Position numbers and translations under genes: made by a program. The notes below the pieces were generated by a model. It worked only from the letters and a program-made list of their open reading frames with translations, had not been told where the DNA came from and ran no database searches. Source: Alectoria sarmentosa (Eukaryota > Ascomycota > Lecanoromycetes > Lecanorales > Parmeliaceae). Taken from it: a stretch of 64,000 bases of DNA. This document shows positions 44,572-55,018 of the stretch, one piece after another (position 1 is the stretch's first letter; every line of letters begins with the position of its first letter). The stretch is from contig WOGZ01000090.1 of assembly GCA_009733775.1 (NCBI GenBank), positions 1-64,000 on the forward strand, written 5' to 3'.

Positions 44572-46924
44572 GGTTTCTTAACAATTTAATGAGAAGATGA
44601 ATACAGTGGCGACGTTGGTCTCGCATTACATATGGAAGGATATTTCGAGACCTTTGTAATTCTCCCATGACACGAAAATGCGCAGGCCCATGCGGAGGAT
44701 AGACGATAATGGTAAGAAAGAAATCAACTGGGTATTCCGGAACTTCTTCGCCAACATGAAGCCCTGGAAAACACTACAAACCCTTCCATGCAGCCTTTTT
44801 TGATATTCGCTTGATTGTCGCTTGATATCGCTTCTCTTAGATCAATGGCAGCATTGGGAAATCCACATTTCATTATGAACCATTGATGGAGGCTGTCCGC
44901 CCTGTTGACGGCAACCTCCTCTAGGGATTGCACGTGATTGGTAACCCTCAAAGCCAAGTGCACCCTTAAATATCCTTTGCCGTTGACCAGAAATATGTAT
45001 CTCGAATCGGGCTAGATATCGTTCTCGTCAATTTTCTGGTCAGTCTGCTGAGCGACTTTTGAAACTATTGGAGATGCTCCGGAGGTATGCGTGGCAATCA
45101 GGTAACCAAAATGGATCCTCTCCCGGCTTCTTCCTAATGGATGCGATGAACTCCTTTGCTGATCTTTCTCCAGGAGACGGCGGTAATGGTGAATGTACGA
45201 GTAAAGACAGAGAAGACATGTCTTTCTATATCAGCCAGATAGCTATGCGACGAGCAACCATCAATGCAGCAGCAGAGCTCTGAGCATATATGCGAAGAGG
45301 GAAAGAAAGAAAAACAACTCCACATCGAGCTCGAATCAGGGACCTCACCTCAACTAACGATGATAAGATACGAAAATGGCAAGTGACTCACCCAGCAGCC
45401 TCTATGTCTGGAGCCATCATTGGAAGCTGTGAAACCTCAAGAAACTCACAATAGAAATGAGGGTGCTAGGCTACTAGGTGCCATCGGCGTCGGCCATGGA
45501 GTATGTGTGAACCGAGAGTGGGGAGAAGGCGAGACGGCGTTGTTCGCTAAGGAGGGGTGAATGCTGCAACGAGAGGAAAGACGTGCCAAAGGTAGCCTTT
45601 CGGATGTTCAAAGGCACAGAATGGTGTAGTCCCGGCTCTTGATGACTAAGGTAGATACGATGGAGCTCGGGGTCATTCCCGCAAACGGGGGCCCGCAATT
45701 GCAAAACCAGGTATCTGCACACTTTTGTAGTTCCACAACAAACGCCTTGATCATGAGATTATGTATCTGTCATTCATTCTACTCAACTACTTGTACAACC
45801 CTTCCAACAAAAGTAAAAAGCGCACGTTGAACTTTTGTCGAGTTAGCTACTTTTTGAATCCCGCTGCAGTGCGAGTGTTGCTGTCACCTGGCGGGAACAT
45901 CAAGGCGAAAGATTGCATCTCGGTAGCATTACAAAATAGTGCAATAGTTGACGCAAGACGAGTCTAGAGCAAGATTCTTACTGATGATGCATTTAAAAGG
46001 GTAAAGGCGGACGGTAATTAGGCTCGTCAAAGACATGTTTGGCAAAGGCAATGGGTGGTTACGTGTATGCGACCAAGGAGGCTCAGCAGGGTCTCAAGGA
46101 CACGGCTGCGTGTGGATAAGATGAATGAAAGATACAGGCCGAGGGTAGAGGCCTTGGAGGAAGCTATAATCCATGCTAGAAAGAGGATAGTAGAGAAGAT
46201 CGACCCTTCATTTGTGACGTGGATGAGTCTAGGGGCTTTGCAACGCAATTTGGGTGGAGGACTGACGGTACACGGTTCTTGACTCCTGTCATGGCGACAA
46301 AGTCTTAGTGTCGGATTAGCCATCGAATCATCATCAGTATCATCGCTCACTGTTCAGTGGGGTAGCCTAGCCTACACGGGACTAGCAGGCCTCGGCTACG
46401 AATATATACGGTACATCTGGCCACCCACACCATTCTAGACCGTCAGTCATCCTTCCACCGAAATCTGGTGTCCCACTATTTCTCTCACGTCGATATTCTT
46501 CCCAAGACTTGGCGAGTGGTAAGCCCACTTGGCCCGATATGCCTTAAAGCACACCATCAGCGAATGACCCCGCCAATGGCAATCGACGCCGGGCGGGCTG
46601 AGCCTTCGTGCATCACATTCATTATCCAATCATACCCCCCCTAACTTCCCTCCTTCTTTGGTGATCCTGCCGCCGCAGGGCCGCCGCAGGGAGAGGAGGG
46701 GCAGTCGTATGTCATCAATGAGAGAGACAGGCAGGGGCAGAAGACATTTTCTATAAGAGGTCCAATTCTCAAGCTTTTGGTCTACAGTATTCTTTCATCG
46801 AGGCTTGAAGCGTACGACATATCGTTGTCCACATTGTTGGCTTCAAATATCACCCCCAGTCCTGTTCATCTGCTCAATAATCCTGTGTACTCACCTGTAT
46901 GCCCAGCGCAAAGCCTTCTTGGGA
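44572..46924. other. 2.3-kb gene-poor stretch
   Basis: Many short frames on both strands and none that I can defend (for example 44963-44724 minus, 45059-45283 plus, 46055-46282 plus). An 11-bp tandem pair CCGCCGCAGGG lies at 46670-46691. A box-B-like tRNA fragment near 45340 does not fold as a tRNA. Confidence 0.4.
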
Positions 46925-47010
46925 TGCTTCGCCTCCATTTTGTCCATTGAACCAATGAGAATCCCGCGAATGCTTCGCCTCAACTATCTCCTTTTAACCA
47001 ATTAGAACCC
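46925..47010 (+). promoter_or_regulatory. Duplicated 46-bp unit carrying CCAAT boxes
   Basis: Two imperfect copies spaced 46 bp apart. Each begins TGCTTCGCCTC (46925 and 46971) and ends with AACCAAT (46950-46956 and 46996-47002) followed by AGAA. CCAAT is the binding site of the HAP/NF-Y complex. The pair lies 110-190 bp upstream of the ATG of the small membrane protein at 47116, so a promoter role is likely. Confidence 0.5.
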
Positions 47011-47115
47011 TCTTCTCTCTGTATTCGCCATTTCCTCGCAAGCGTCCATTGTTGAACAAAACATTTCGTCTAAATTTGCCGCCAACCCGGCCCTCGGCAG
47101 CCTTTGCCGACAAAG

Positions 47116-47531
47116 ATGACTCCACCAATAGCATCAGCAGCCACTCAGACCATCGCGACCATTGCTTTCGGAACGATCGCGACATTGATAAGTGTAATCA
47201 CCATATGGCAAGGTCGCAGAGCTTGGCGAAAACTGTACGGACAGGAGAGCAACCGGAACACGGAGTCGGATCTCGAGTCACGTGACTAACTCTTCCACGA
47301 TTAGTCAGACAGCACGCTTACTAGTTCCCGTTAGAATCCCTAGACGCCGTCGAGCTGGAAACACGTCCTCCCTCTAGCGATATTTTTGAGCTTCCGGGAG
47401 CCTCGTTCCGAGAACATACGTCAGTGGTTGCGACTGCGTCAGTTTCGCCAGAAGAGGCGAGACTTCTCGATTCGCTTGCAGGTTCTGCTCCATCGACCCC
47501 GCCAACCACGACTACAACTTCGCCAGCTTAG
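47116..47531 (+). CDS. Small single-helix membrane protein, function unknown
   Basis: Exons 47116-47281 and 47335-47531 (intron GTGACT..GTTAG, 53 nt); 120 aa. One membrane helix near the N-terminus (TIATIAFGTIATLISVITIW) is followed by a basic juxtamembrane stretch (QGRRAWRKLYG) and a soluble acidic, Pro/Thr-rich tail (SLDAVELETRPPSSDIFELP, EEARLLDSLAGSAPSTPP). The positive-inside rule suggests the tail is cytosolic. Similar short proteins occur in many Pezizomycotina, but I know of no function. The splice phase is consistent and the frame stays open, which is the main support for the model. Confidence 0.6.
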
Positions 47532-48351
47532 ATCTCTCTACGAAGAGGGTGTTAGGGCGAACGGTATCCTGCGGTCTTCCAACAGATCCTATATCTGAGA
47601 CGCATGAACTTGTCGATCATTTCTTGGAGACTGTCTGTTCCGAGATTTTGATGGAATTATGCGGGCAGAGAAGTGAGGGAATGGCGAGGAGGTTTATGAG
47701 TGCGTGTGCAGACTAAGAATCTTGTAAAGGACATATTGTTGCAAGCTGCTCAACAGCGAGTGGTGTCGACGCGCAAAAGATACGAGCAAGGCTTCGGTTA
47801 TATATAATTTGCAATGCATTATGATGGGTCTCGTCTCATCTGAATCTCTTTCAGCTGATTTCACCACCCGCAAGGTCGCCTTGGTGAGGTGAGAGTTCAT
47901 CGTGTAGGACGTTTATTGCGTTTTTTATTCTACTGCTTGCAAGTCTTCGTTGGTGCATGTCCTCATCACAGAAGAAGGCGCCTTTGAAGGAAGCGGCGAG
48001 GATGGCCGAGCAGCGGTATGGGCTATTGGTAGCGGTAGGTAATCGAAAGTATCTGTCTCACTTTAAAGGACCACAGCTGCAAAATATCTCCAGCCTTCTC
48101 ACAGGCGGCACATTGAAAGCGCGGATTTGTCAACATAGGTCGAGCACCAAGCTGAGTGAGAACAAGGCATGAAGGTTGAAGAAAGCTTGATTGTTATGGT
48201 TTCCTGGTTATCTTGTCAAAAGGAGTGACTTTGTGTTTATGGGAGTAAGAGGGGATTCACAATGCCAATGTCACAGAGTATTTAAAAAAAAGACCTAGAG
48301 GAAAAGACAAGATCAGGCCCAACGTCCATAAGTCCCTCCTGAACCCATCGC
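47532..48351. other. Intergenic, no supported gene
   Basis: About 820 bp; short frames only. Confidence 0.4.
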
Positions 48352-48570
48352 TCAACTCTGTCCCAGAGAACCGTTGGGCCCTGACTGTTCGGAGCCAGAA
48401 TCCTTGAACATGTCCAGATACTGGTGGGCATTGCAGTACTGCATCGTGTAGTGGTAGGTGATGTCTGGGCGGCAAGAAAGGCCACTTTGGCTGTTATCGC
48501 AAGACATTGTGAGCTGGAGAGGTGCGACCGGGCAGTGACAGTAATACATCTGTCGTGAGTAGAAGCACAT
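48352..48570 (-). CDS. Small cysteine-rich protein (MCFY start)
   Basis: A 72-residue frame starting MCFYSRQMYYCHCPVAPLQL with seven cysteines over the first 47 residues (CFY, YCHC, SCDN, LSCR, QYCN) and a hydrophilic tail. Many filamentous ascomycetes encode short proteins beginning MCFY with such Cys/His spacing; a zinc-binding function is presumed and none is proven. There is no signal peptide from this start. The frame is open upstream to an ATG at 48762, which would add 64 basic/Ser-rich residues, but the MCFY start fits better. Function unknown. Confidence 0.5.
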   Translation of the reverse strand: MCFYSRQMYYCHCPVAPLQLTMSCDNSQSGLSCRPDITYHYTMQYCNAHQYLDMFKDSGSEQSGPNGSLGQS

Positions 48571-49286
48571 CTTGGCCGTCGCTGGTGGTGTATTCGTGGC
48601 AAGGTGAAAAGCTGACGTTGGTTGACTTTTCGCGAAAAGAAAATGTTGTGGGTAGGAATTGGGATAGCTTCTAGGTTCTAGAAGTTCATGAACGCCAGAA
48701 GAAGGGTGGTGTCGAGAGCTATGCGATGAGCGTAGCTCAACATGCAACACTCTAGTAAACACATTGTCATTGATCTTGTCTTTGTCGTTCAGCGATGCTT
48801 TAGAGATTATCGTTTTGTTCAGTCCGCATCAAATCTTATTGTCTCACAGACTTTGAAGGTCGGTTTTCATTGTTACTGCGAGGCTCGGTTGGACAGCAAA
48901 CAATTCCATTTTGCAACCTGGAGATCCGTATATTATTACCCAGATCATAGATGACCCAGCGTCCGAATAATGGTTTGGCTCGGTTATTGACGTTTCAGGC
49001 CCTAGCGTCTGATGCTCCGGATCTTCAGTAACCTGCAGTTAGAATTGGGTCTCTCTAAATTATTCGAAGCAACTTTAAATCGAACTTTGGCCATCAATCG
49101 AAGTTCGTGAAGGGACCTCAGATTGAGCTGACAGAGGCAAAATGCTTGAATGTGGTGGCGGCAAAGATGAGAATATTTGTGGGAATATGAGTGATTCATC
49201 AGAATTCTCCAAGAAAGTCGTCCAATGTAAGAGAGGATCAAAGCGGCCCCAAAACCCAGGAAAAAGTCTAAAGTGGTCGAAGAAGT
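48571..49286. other. Intergenic, no supported gene
   Basis: About 715 bp; nothing recognised on either strand. Confidence 0.4.
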
Positions 49287-50102
49287 TTACGCAGAGCCGC
49301 GCCTGGTCGATAGTTCCTGCCACCGCACCCCTGGGGAACCAGCCAGCTCCCTTGAGTAAGCCGGTATTGCTGTTCCTTGTATCTCATGCACATGGTTATT
49401 CTCAAGCCCCTGTGGTTCACTGCTGTTCTCAACATCGGTAATGTCTCTTTCATCCTTTTCTTCCGCAGGATACAGTCCGCCAGCCGCAATATTGCTATGA
49501 TGCCTGAGACGTGAAACCTGCTTATGCCTTCGGTGGCGCAGTGTCAGGAAGCCGATGGTAGCTAGTACTAACAGGCCCAAAGGCACACCCAAGCCAATCC
49601 CAATTTTAGCGGATGGATCAAGGCCTGGAGATGCAGTTGCAGACGAGGATTGAGTAATGGGTGTTGTTGATAACGTGGGGGTAGGAGTGGAGGTCGTTAC
49701 TGATGCGGGGGTAGGAGTGGCTGTTGTTGCTGATGCGGAGATAGAAGTAGATGTTGTTGAAGAGATTTGAGGACTTGCCTGAAATGAGAGGTCAATGCGC
49801 GTCAATGAGAGGGTGACACTTGGAACAACTTCTGATTTGGAGGTGAGGGATGTGCTTGTAGCATCTTGTGATGTGGGGGTAGCGGCAGCGCTTGGTACAT
49901 CTTGTGATGCGGAGACGAGGAAGGCGCTTGTAGCGTCTCCTGATGTGGTGGTGGCGGCGGTAAGTTGGGAGACGATATCTGGAATGCTGGTAGGCACACC
50001 GAAGACCTGAGTCAATACACCGAGGGTTAGACCGATGATTTGAGATGAACAGGTAGGGATGAAAAGAATGATAACAAAGTTGAGACAAGCAATAATATTC
50101 AT
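49287..50102 (-). CDS. Ser/Thr-rich single-pass surface protein (Mid2/WSC-like layout)
   Basis: Single exon, 271 aa. Signal-peptide-like N-terminus (MNIIACLNFVIILFIPTCSS), then about 130 residues dominated by Ser, Thr, Ala and Pro that are likely O-glycosylated, one membrane helix (IGIGLGVPLGLLVLATIGFL) with basic stop-transfer LRHRRHKQVSRLRHH, and a cytosolic tail of about 75 residues (acidic EEKDERDITDVENSS). This is the layout of fungal wall-stress sensors, but there is no WSC cysteine domain, so a sensor role is inference. Tandem repeats are visible in the DNA: a unit with CATCTTGTGATG around 49800-49960 (SQDV/SQDA in the protein) and a GGGGGTAGGAGTGG unit around 49670-49730 (TPTP). Confidence 0.65.
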   Translation of the reverse strand: MNIIACLNFVIILFIPTCSSQIIGLTLGVLTQVFGVPTSIPDIVSQLTAATTTSGDATSAFLVSASQDVPSAAATPTSQDATSTSLTSKSEVVPSVTLSLTRIDLSFQASPQISSTTSTSISASATTATPTPASVTTSTPTPTLSTTPITQSSSATASPGLDPSAKIGIGLGVPLGLLVLATIGFLTLRHRRHKQVSRLRHHSNIAAGGLYPAEEKDERDITDVENSSEPQGLENNHVHEIQGTAIPAYSRELAGSPGVRWQELSTRRGSA

Positions 50103-51363
50103 AACGCGTTTAACAAAAGCCGACGTTGAATTGCGTTGAACAATTCAAAGAGTCAACATCTTGTATAGGAAGCCTTGGAGAAATGAGAGGAGCAGGGGAC
50201 TTTGAGGAGCACCTTCAACTAGGGGCTACTCTAAGGTGCTTCCTGCAGAAAGCATTCTCGACATCTAGCCTTGTTAGGGTTTGGTTTTGTGGATGTGCTT
50301 CGCGCGGGGAACCCCGTTTACTAATCGTGCGTATTACCGAGGTAGCTAAGCAGGTGCACAATCTCATGCGTTCCACATGGGCGAAGCAGGTTGCGATTGT
50401 CCTGCGTAGTACAAAGAGCAGGAAGAAGCGAATTTCCAATGCAGTTGTACAATTATACCTAGTCTATCGTTTCCCAGTCTCAGTACCGCGCTACTTGCCG
50501 GTACGGCCCACATGGCATACAAGATCCGCGGGGATGAGGCACTAGGCAGATTAGTATCAACGCTAATGAAAGGTAACGCATCAACCCATCGCTTTGTGCC
50601 CGAATTATGTTCTGTATATTGTAGTGCCAAGTTTTGTCGTGTAGTCACATCTATCAACCAAGTGATCGGCTAGTCGTCCGGAAGACTGTTTGATATTATT
50701 GATAGAGGCGACTACAACTGAGTACGCTTTAGCTCCTGACCAGACAATCCCACCTCATTCAATTCACAATTCCCATCAGTGGTCGAATTGGCGCGAAAAA
50801 TAATCTGCTTACACTCCACACCAATCTGCACCATGTGCTGTTACGCCATGCACAGACTGCTGTTGCTCATCACAAGCATATCAGCAGAGTATCTACCCGT
50901 CTGGATCTGGCGGTTCGTTTGCCCAATCAATGTGGGCCGGGAAAACATTTCATTGGCCAAGGTGTCACCACAGTTGATGCAGCCGGATGATGGTAATAGA
51001 TTCTTGGAAGAGGCTGAGGCGATGATTGGCATTTTAAATGCCACGAACGAGACCAGACAATATGCGGGTCAAGAGCAATACCGGAGACCTGCCGTGTCTT
51101 TGCAAGCCTTGTCTTTCAAGACATTGCCACCATGCAGCCTCATGAGCAGCCTTCCCATAATGCCAAGCTCTTTGACTTTGCAGATTTTTCCATCTCTGCT
51201 CTACTTGCGCTGATTGATACGACTTTATAAATACCGCCCAAAGACTGTAGGTGGGTTCATGACAGCTATCGATTCGAGTCCTGCATCCTTTGAGCAGCGA
51301 TGAATACTGGCACAAACTACGAACATTTTTAGTGACTTCGGTCCCCACGCTAAATCAGCCACT
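50103..51363. other. 1.26-kb stretch, unclear
   Basis: Holds a plus-strand frame 50779-51213 (LLLLITSISAEYLPVWIWRF; GRENISLAKVSPQ) that could be a far-upstream exon of the broken membrane-protein gene or accidental. I cannot support it as a gene. Confidence 0.35.
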
Positions 51364-53505
51364 ATGCACCGTTGTAGTCCGATTGGTTTTTTGTATTCTG
51401 CATGCGTGCTGCACAGAGCCATTTCGAGTCTGCTCGGCTATCGCATTTACATTCTAGATCGCGTCCTTTCCGTCCTTACTAGAGCAACGTGCCCTACTGT
51501 ACTTTCGGTTTCTTATCTGTCTTCACTCCTAACATTTCTTAGTGGGGAAGGGGAACGATTGCAAACCTGTTCAAGATTAAGAGAAAACCTGTACCAAAAT
51601 ATCCAAGACGTGCTCCTCTCACGGGAACCAGGGTAAGCACTCTTACGGGACCTAGGGCAACCGCTCTCTCGAAATGTGTACCGATACTTGTTATGCTGCC
51701 TCCTCTATTTCTTTCAATAATTTTACTCATGTACCAGGATCATGTCGTGATCGGGTCATGGCGCCGCTATAAATTGGAGAACCCTTCAGCAGTATCAGCA
51801 GGGAGACAAGTCATTTCTGGGATAATGGGAATTCTACAGGCTTCCGCGGTGTTAGCAATACTTTTCAACTTTCCCACGCGCACCCGGTTAGCTACCAAAG
51901 ATATCAAGCTTGATACTCTTGGAGTCTTCAATGCTCTGTCAGTACCTCGCACGGACTGAAATTTACCAAAGAAGAATTGGCTGCTCGTCCTTCTGGCTGT
52001 TGGGCTTGGCCACGGACCCTCTGCCTTGTGGGCCAGCGCTGTCACCCCAATACAGATACCTCACACTATACATCGTGGCAGCATATTGCTTCCAAACTTT
52101 ACTGAAGCTTCAGGAGATGTGGGGCCTCAAACTTTCGAAGGTGGATTAGTTTTGTCCAGATGCCGTTCAAACCCAACCCTTGGAGGCGTGTCCAACTGTC
52201 CTGTTCCATACTTCCAAAATGCGCTACTCAATACAGCGCGAGAGGCCACAACTTCAAATGGTGCACTTCGAAATCATTCAAAGCTACCCACTCCAAGTTA
52301 GACATATCAAGGCCGATCCTATGGTGTTGGCTCCTCTGTAGGACTCGGAGCCGTTCGCGAAATTCCAGTAGACTTCCACCTCACGGGGTACTCTTTTGAA
52401 GAGGATGGCTATAATGCAAGTGCACATTGCTATTACGCCAGCTATTTCAACCTCACGATCCAACACAAGAAGAATCAAGGCTCGCTGGGCATATTTCAAT
52501 TGCAAGGTACTGTGCCAAATATATTTCCAGATCCCCAGGATCCAATGATAGCCTGGGGTGATAAGCCATGTAAAGACACTACAAGATCTGCAATGTTTGC
52601 TTGGGTGGCCGGGAATGATCGTCAGGGCCAGCACATCGTTGCCATTGCGGCAACTGCTTGGTATCGGAACGACTTTTCCAATTTGACGTTCTCACTCGAA
52701 TTCACCCCCACAAAGTACGGTCAGTGTGAATGCAACGAACTCGTCAATAACCGTGACTTCCAATGATAATACCACGACCGAACCTGATCCAGGGGGACAT
52801 CTTGTGAGAGATACTATTCGGTCCCTACACTTTCTCTGTAGGATGAGTCCCTCTCTTTATATCTCTGTCATGGGCGACGCGTTTCAGTATAACGCGAATT
52901 CTACCCAAACGCGCTTTCCTACCATGGCTCGCTCCGAAGCTGTACTCAGAGCCACTGAAGATTCATTCGAGGCCATTCTCGACGACACCCTTACTATCTA
53001 CGGAGGTGGCCAGATTGGCATAGCCAATGCCATCACGAACACGACCATCAAAGGCACCTTCAATTCATTTCGTCTTGGAAAGCCACTTGTACATGACCTC
53101 ACGCTCCTAGTCAACCAAGTCATCGTGTCAGGCATTGTATTTGAAAGTATCAGGACGAGATGCTGGCGCGATCTGCCAAAATACGATATTGCGGATTTCA
53201 AGAGTACCGTAACCGCGGCGTCTTTTGGTGGTACTGCCATCTCCAAAAAAATTCAACAACAATACGGGGACGAACACAAGAACAAAAAGTGGACTGCTGA
53301 TTCCGCTGATCGAAAGCTAGGCAACATTGCAGTATGCTTGCGTCAAGACGAATTCGAAGAGCCTAGAATAGTCTTACAACAGGACAAAGGCCTGCTAATG
53401 CAGGATGAGGCCGACGAAGATGGCACGGAGATGGAGGATGGGACTGCCTCCTTGGAGACAGACTCATTCAAAGGCGCCACTACTGCGTGGGGTCCGATCG
53501 GATAG
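51364..53505 (+). pseudogene. Broken gene for a multi-pass fungal membrane protein
   Basis: One reading frame is open from the acceptor CTAACATTTCTTAG at 51542 to 52766 except for two stops, TGA at 51957-51959 and TAG at 52299-52301. The homologous-looking sequence runs straight through both (FNALSVPRTD-stop-NLPKKNW; KLPTPS-stop-TYQGRSYGVG). At about 52717-52721 the frame shifts by one (TPTKY, then VSVNATNSSITVTS) and continues to 53505. The intact ancestor would have about 650 residues: N-terminal membrane helices (LVMLPPLFLSIILLMYQ, WLLVLLAVGLGHGPSALWAS), an extracellular part with many NxS/T sites and Cys, and an acidic soluble C-terminus. Related uncharacterised proteins are frequent in Pezizomycotina. 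Both stops fit TGG-to-stop changes. The first exon (51364-51497) and start are tentative. No GT..AG introns remove all three lesions. Confidence 0.7.
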
Positions 53506-55018
53506 CACAATGAGTAGTCCCGGGGTCCACGATACACATGGAAGGGGGGGGTGAAAGCTTGCGAGGCGCGAGAAGGGGATTTCCTGGGAGGGTCATTCGG
53601 TTGAGCATTGGTAGGGGTGGATTTCGCGGAATTCAGTTGTGCCTGTTCTACAGCGGCGGGATCGGCGCTGGTAATGGTCGTCTGTGTATCAAGGTCATCA
53701 CAATAACCGGCGAGAAGCACGTGTGTGGTGTTGGAGCGTACAAACCTACCTTCTACTCCGCTCCTTTCCCTCGACGCTGCCAATGGTGTCCCAACACCCT
53801 TCCTCGATATCTTTCCCCCGTCTTTCCGTCCTCGGATGAATATCTCACTATTGCTTCGTCTCGCTGGACGAGTGAACACGATGCACCGCCACGCTTGGCG
53901 ACTTTCTGCTGTTGTCCGGCCGGCCATGGTAACTTGAGACTCAAGGTGGATTGGCAAGAAAGAGTTCCCACGGCTACAGATGGGCTCTTTTGCAAAGGAA
54001 AGGATCCACGATCGTTGGCGGCAAAGATGTCGCCATCGGCCCTGCCTCTGCTAGATTCCGTCGTTGAGCAACTTCCTCTCCCGCTAAGCCTGCATCCAAC
54101 TCTTTGCTGCTTCAACTAAGGGGGTCATTTCTCACTCTCAGTACGAAGCTCTTGCGGGATCCCCTTAAAGCTAGCGACGACCAAGTCTATGTGTGAATGC
54201 AGGAACGGGATCCGCCTGCAAGCGCATCGGCGAAAAGATCAGCGGCTATTTCTGAAGAGAAGTCGCGTTATGATTCCGTGCGAGAGGACTCAGCTGGTAA
54301 TAAGCATCGAGATTCAAAACGAACGATGCTGTTCGGAATGGAGGATGCCGAAGCGACCCTGTTTTGGAACAGAACGCTAAGGACTCACTGACTCCGAGAC
54401 TATTGGGTGGAATCGGACTGGTGGATTTTAGAGATGATGGGGAGAGAGGGCAACGTGATGGATAGTAACGAGTTAATCATTTAGGGAAGTCGAGGCGTCG
54501 TTTGTCTTTGGAGCTAGGGTTCAGTTTCTGTGCATGGTATTTTGATCCGATGAGAGAAGACATGCTCAATCATTTCGAGAATGGAATGGCTCCAAGGAGT
54601 GAGAGAAAAGGCGTCAAGGTCAAAACCTGCATGTGCGAGTTTGTATAGGTAAGAGAGCCGGAATAGGTGCTTACACATCTATCTTGACTATGCCTCAGCA
54701 AGTGAGATGGAGATCAAGAAACAGTGGAGCGGCTGCATTGAGACATATTCAGCTCTGGCAGCGGGAATGGACTGCTTGAAAAAACGTCTGAGGTGTCTTG
54801 GAGAGTAAAAATGCTATTCTATGACAAACTTGCTTGTTCGGCCAAAAGAATGACTCGTTCAGCCAGCCAGCCATTCATATATAGCTGGCTTTCATAAACA
54901 AAGAAATCGTACAGCGCGCCGCGACCGCCTCGTCCCAAAAGTGGGTCAGGATGTTTCGAATAAAAAGGAAAGCCACCATGGCATCGTAGCATGTCAAGTT
55001 CAAAACGTCGGGAGATTG
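53506..55018. other. 1.5-kb intergenic stretch
   Basis: Opposed long frames (53538-54119 plus; 53957-53343 minus) overlap each other, and I support neither. A 7-bp-arm hairpin AGCCAGC/GCTGGCT with a TATATA-containing loop lies at 54865-54890, about 130 bp beyond the 3' end of the receptor gene. Confidence 0.45.

Noticed and set aside
45318..45412. tRNA-like box B (GATTCGAGCTC) on the minus strand with partly pairing ends
   Set aside because: The T-arm stem does not pair, box A is poor and the anticodon arm is not definable.
52284..52350. Intron GTTAGA..CTGTAG removing the TAG at 52299
   Set aside because: The removed segment (YQGRSYGVGSSVG) reads like coding sequence in frame with both sides, so a nonsense mutation is the simpler reading; splicing remains testable.
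53343..54119. Opposed open frames of 193-204 codons between the broken gene and the receptor gene
   Set aside because: They overlap on opposite strands, have Arg/Pro/Ser-biased composition, and one overlaps the 3' coding end of the broken gene; no domain recognised.
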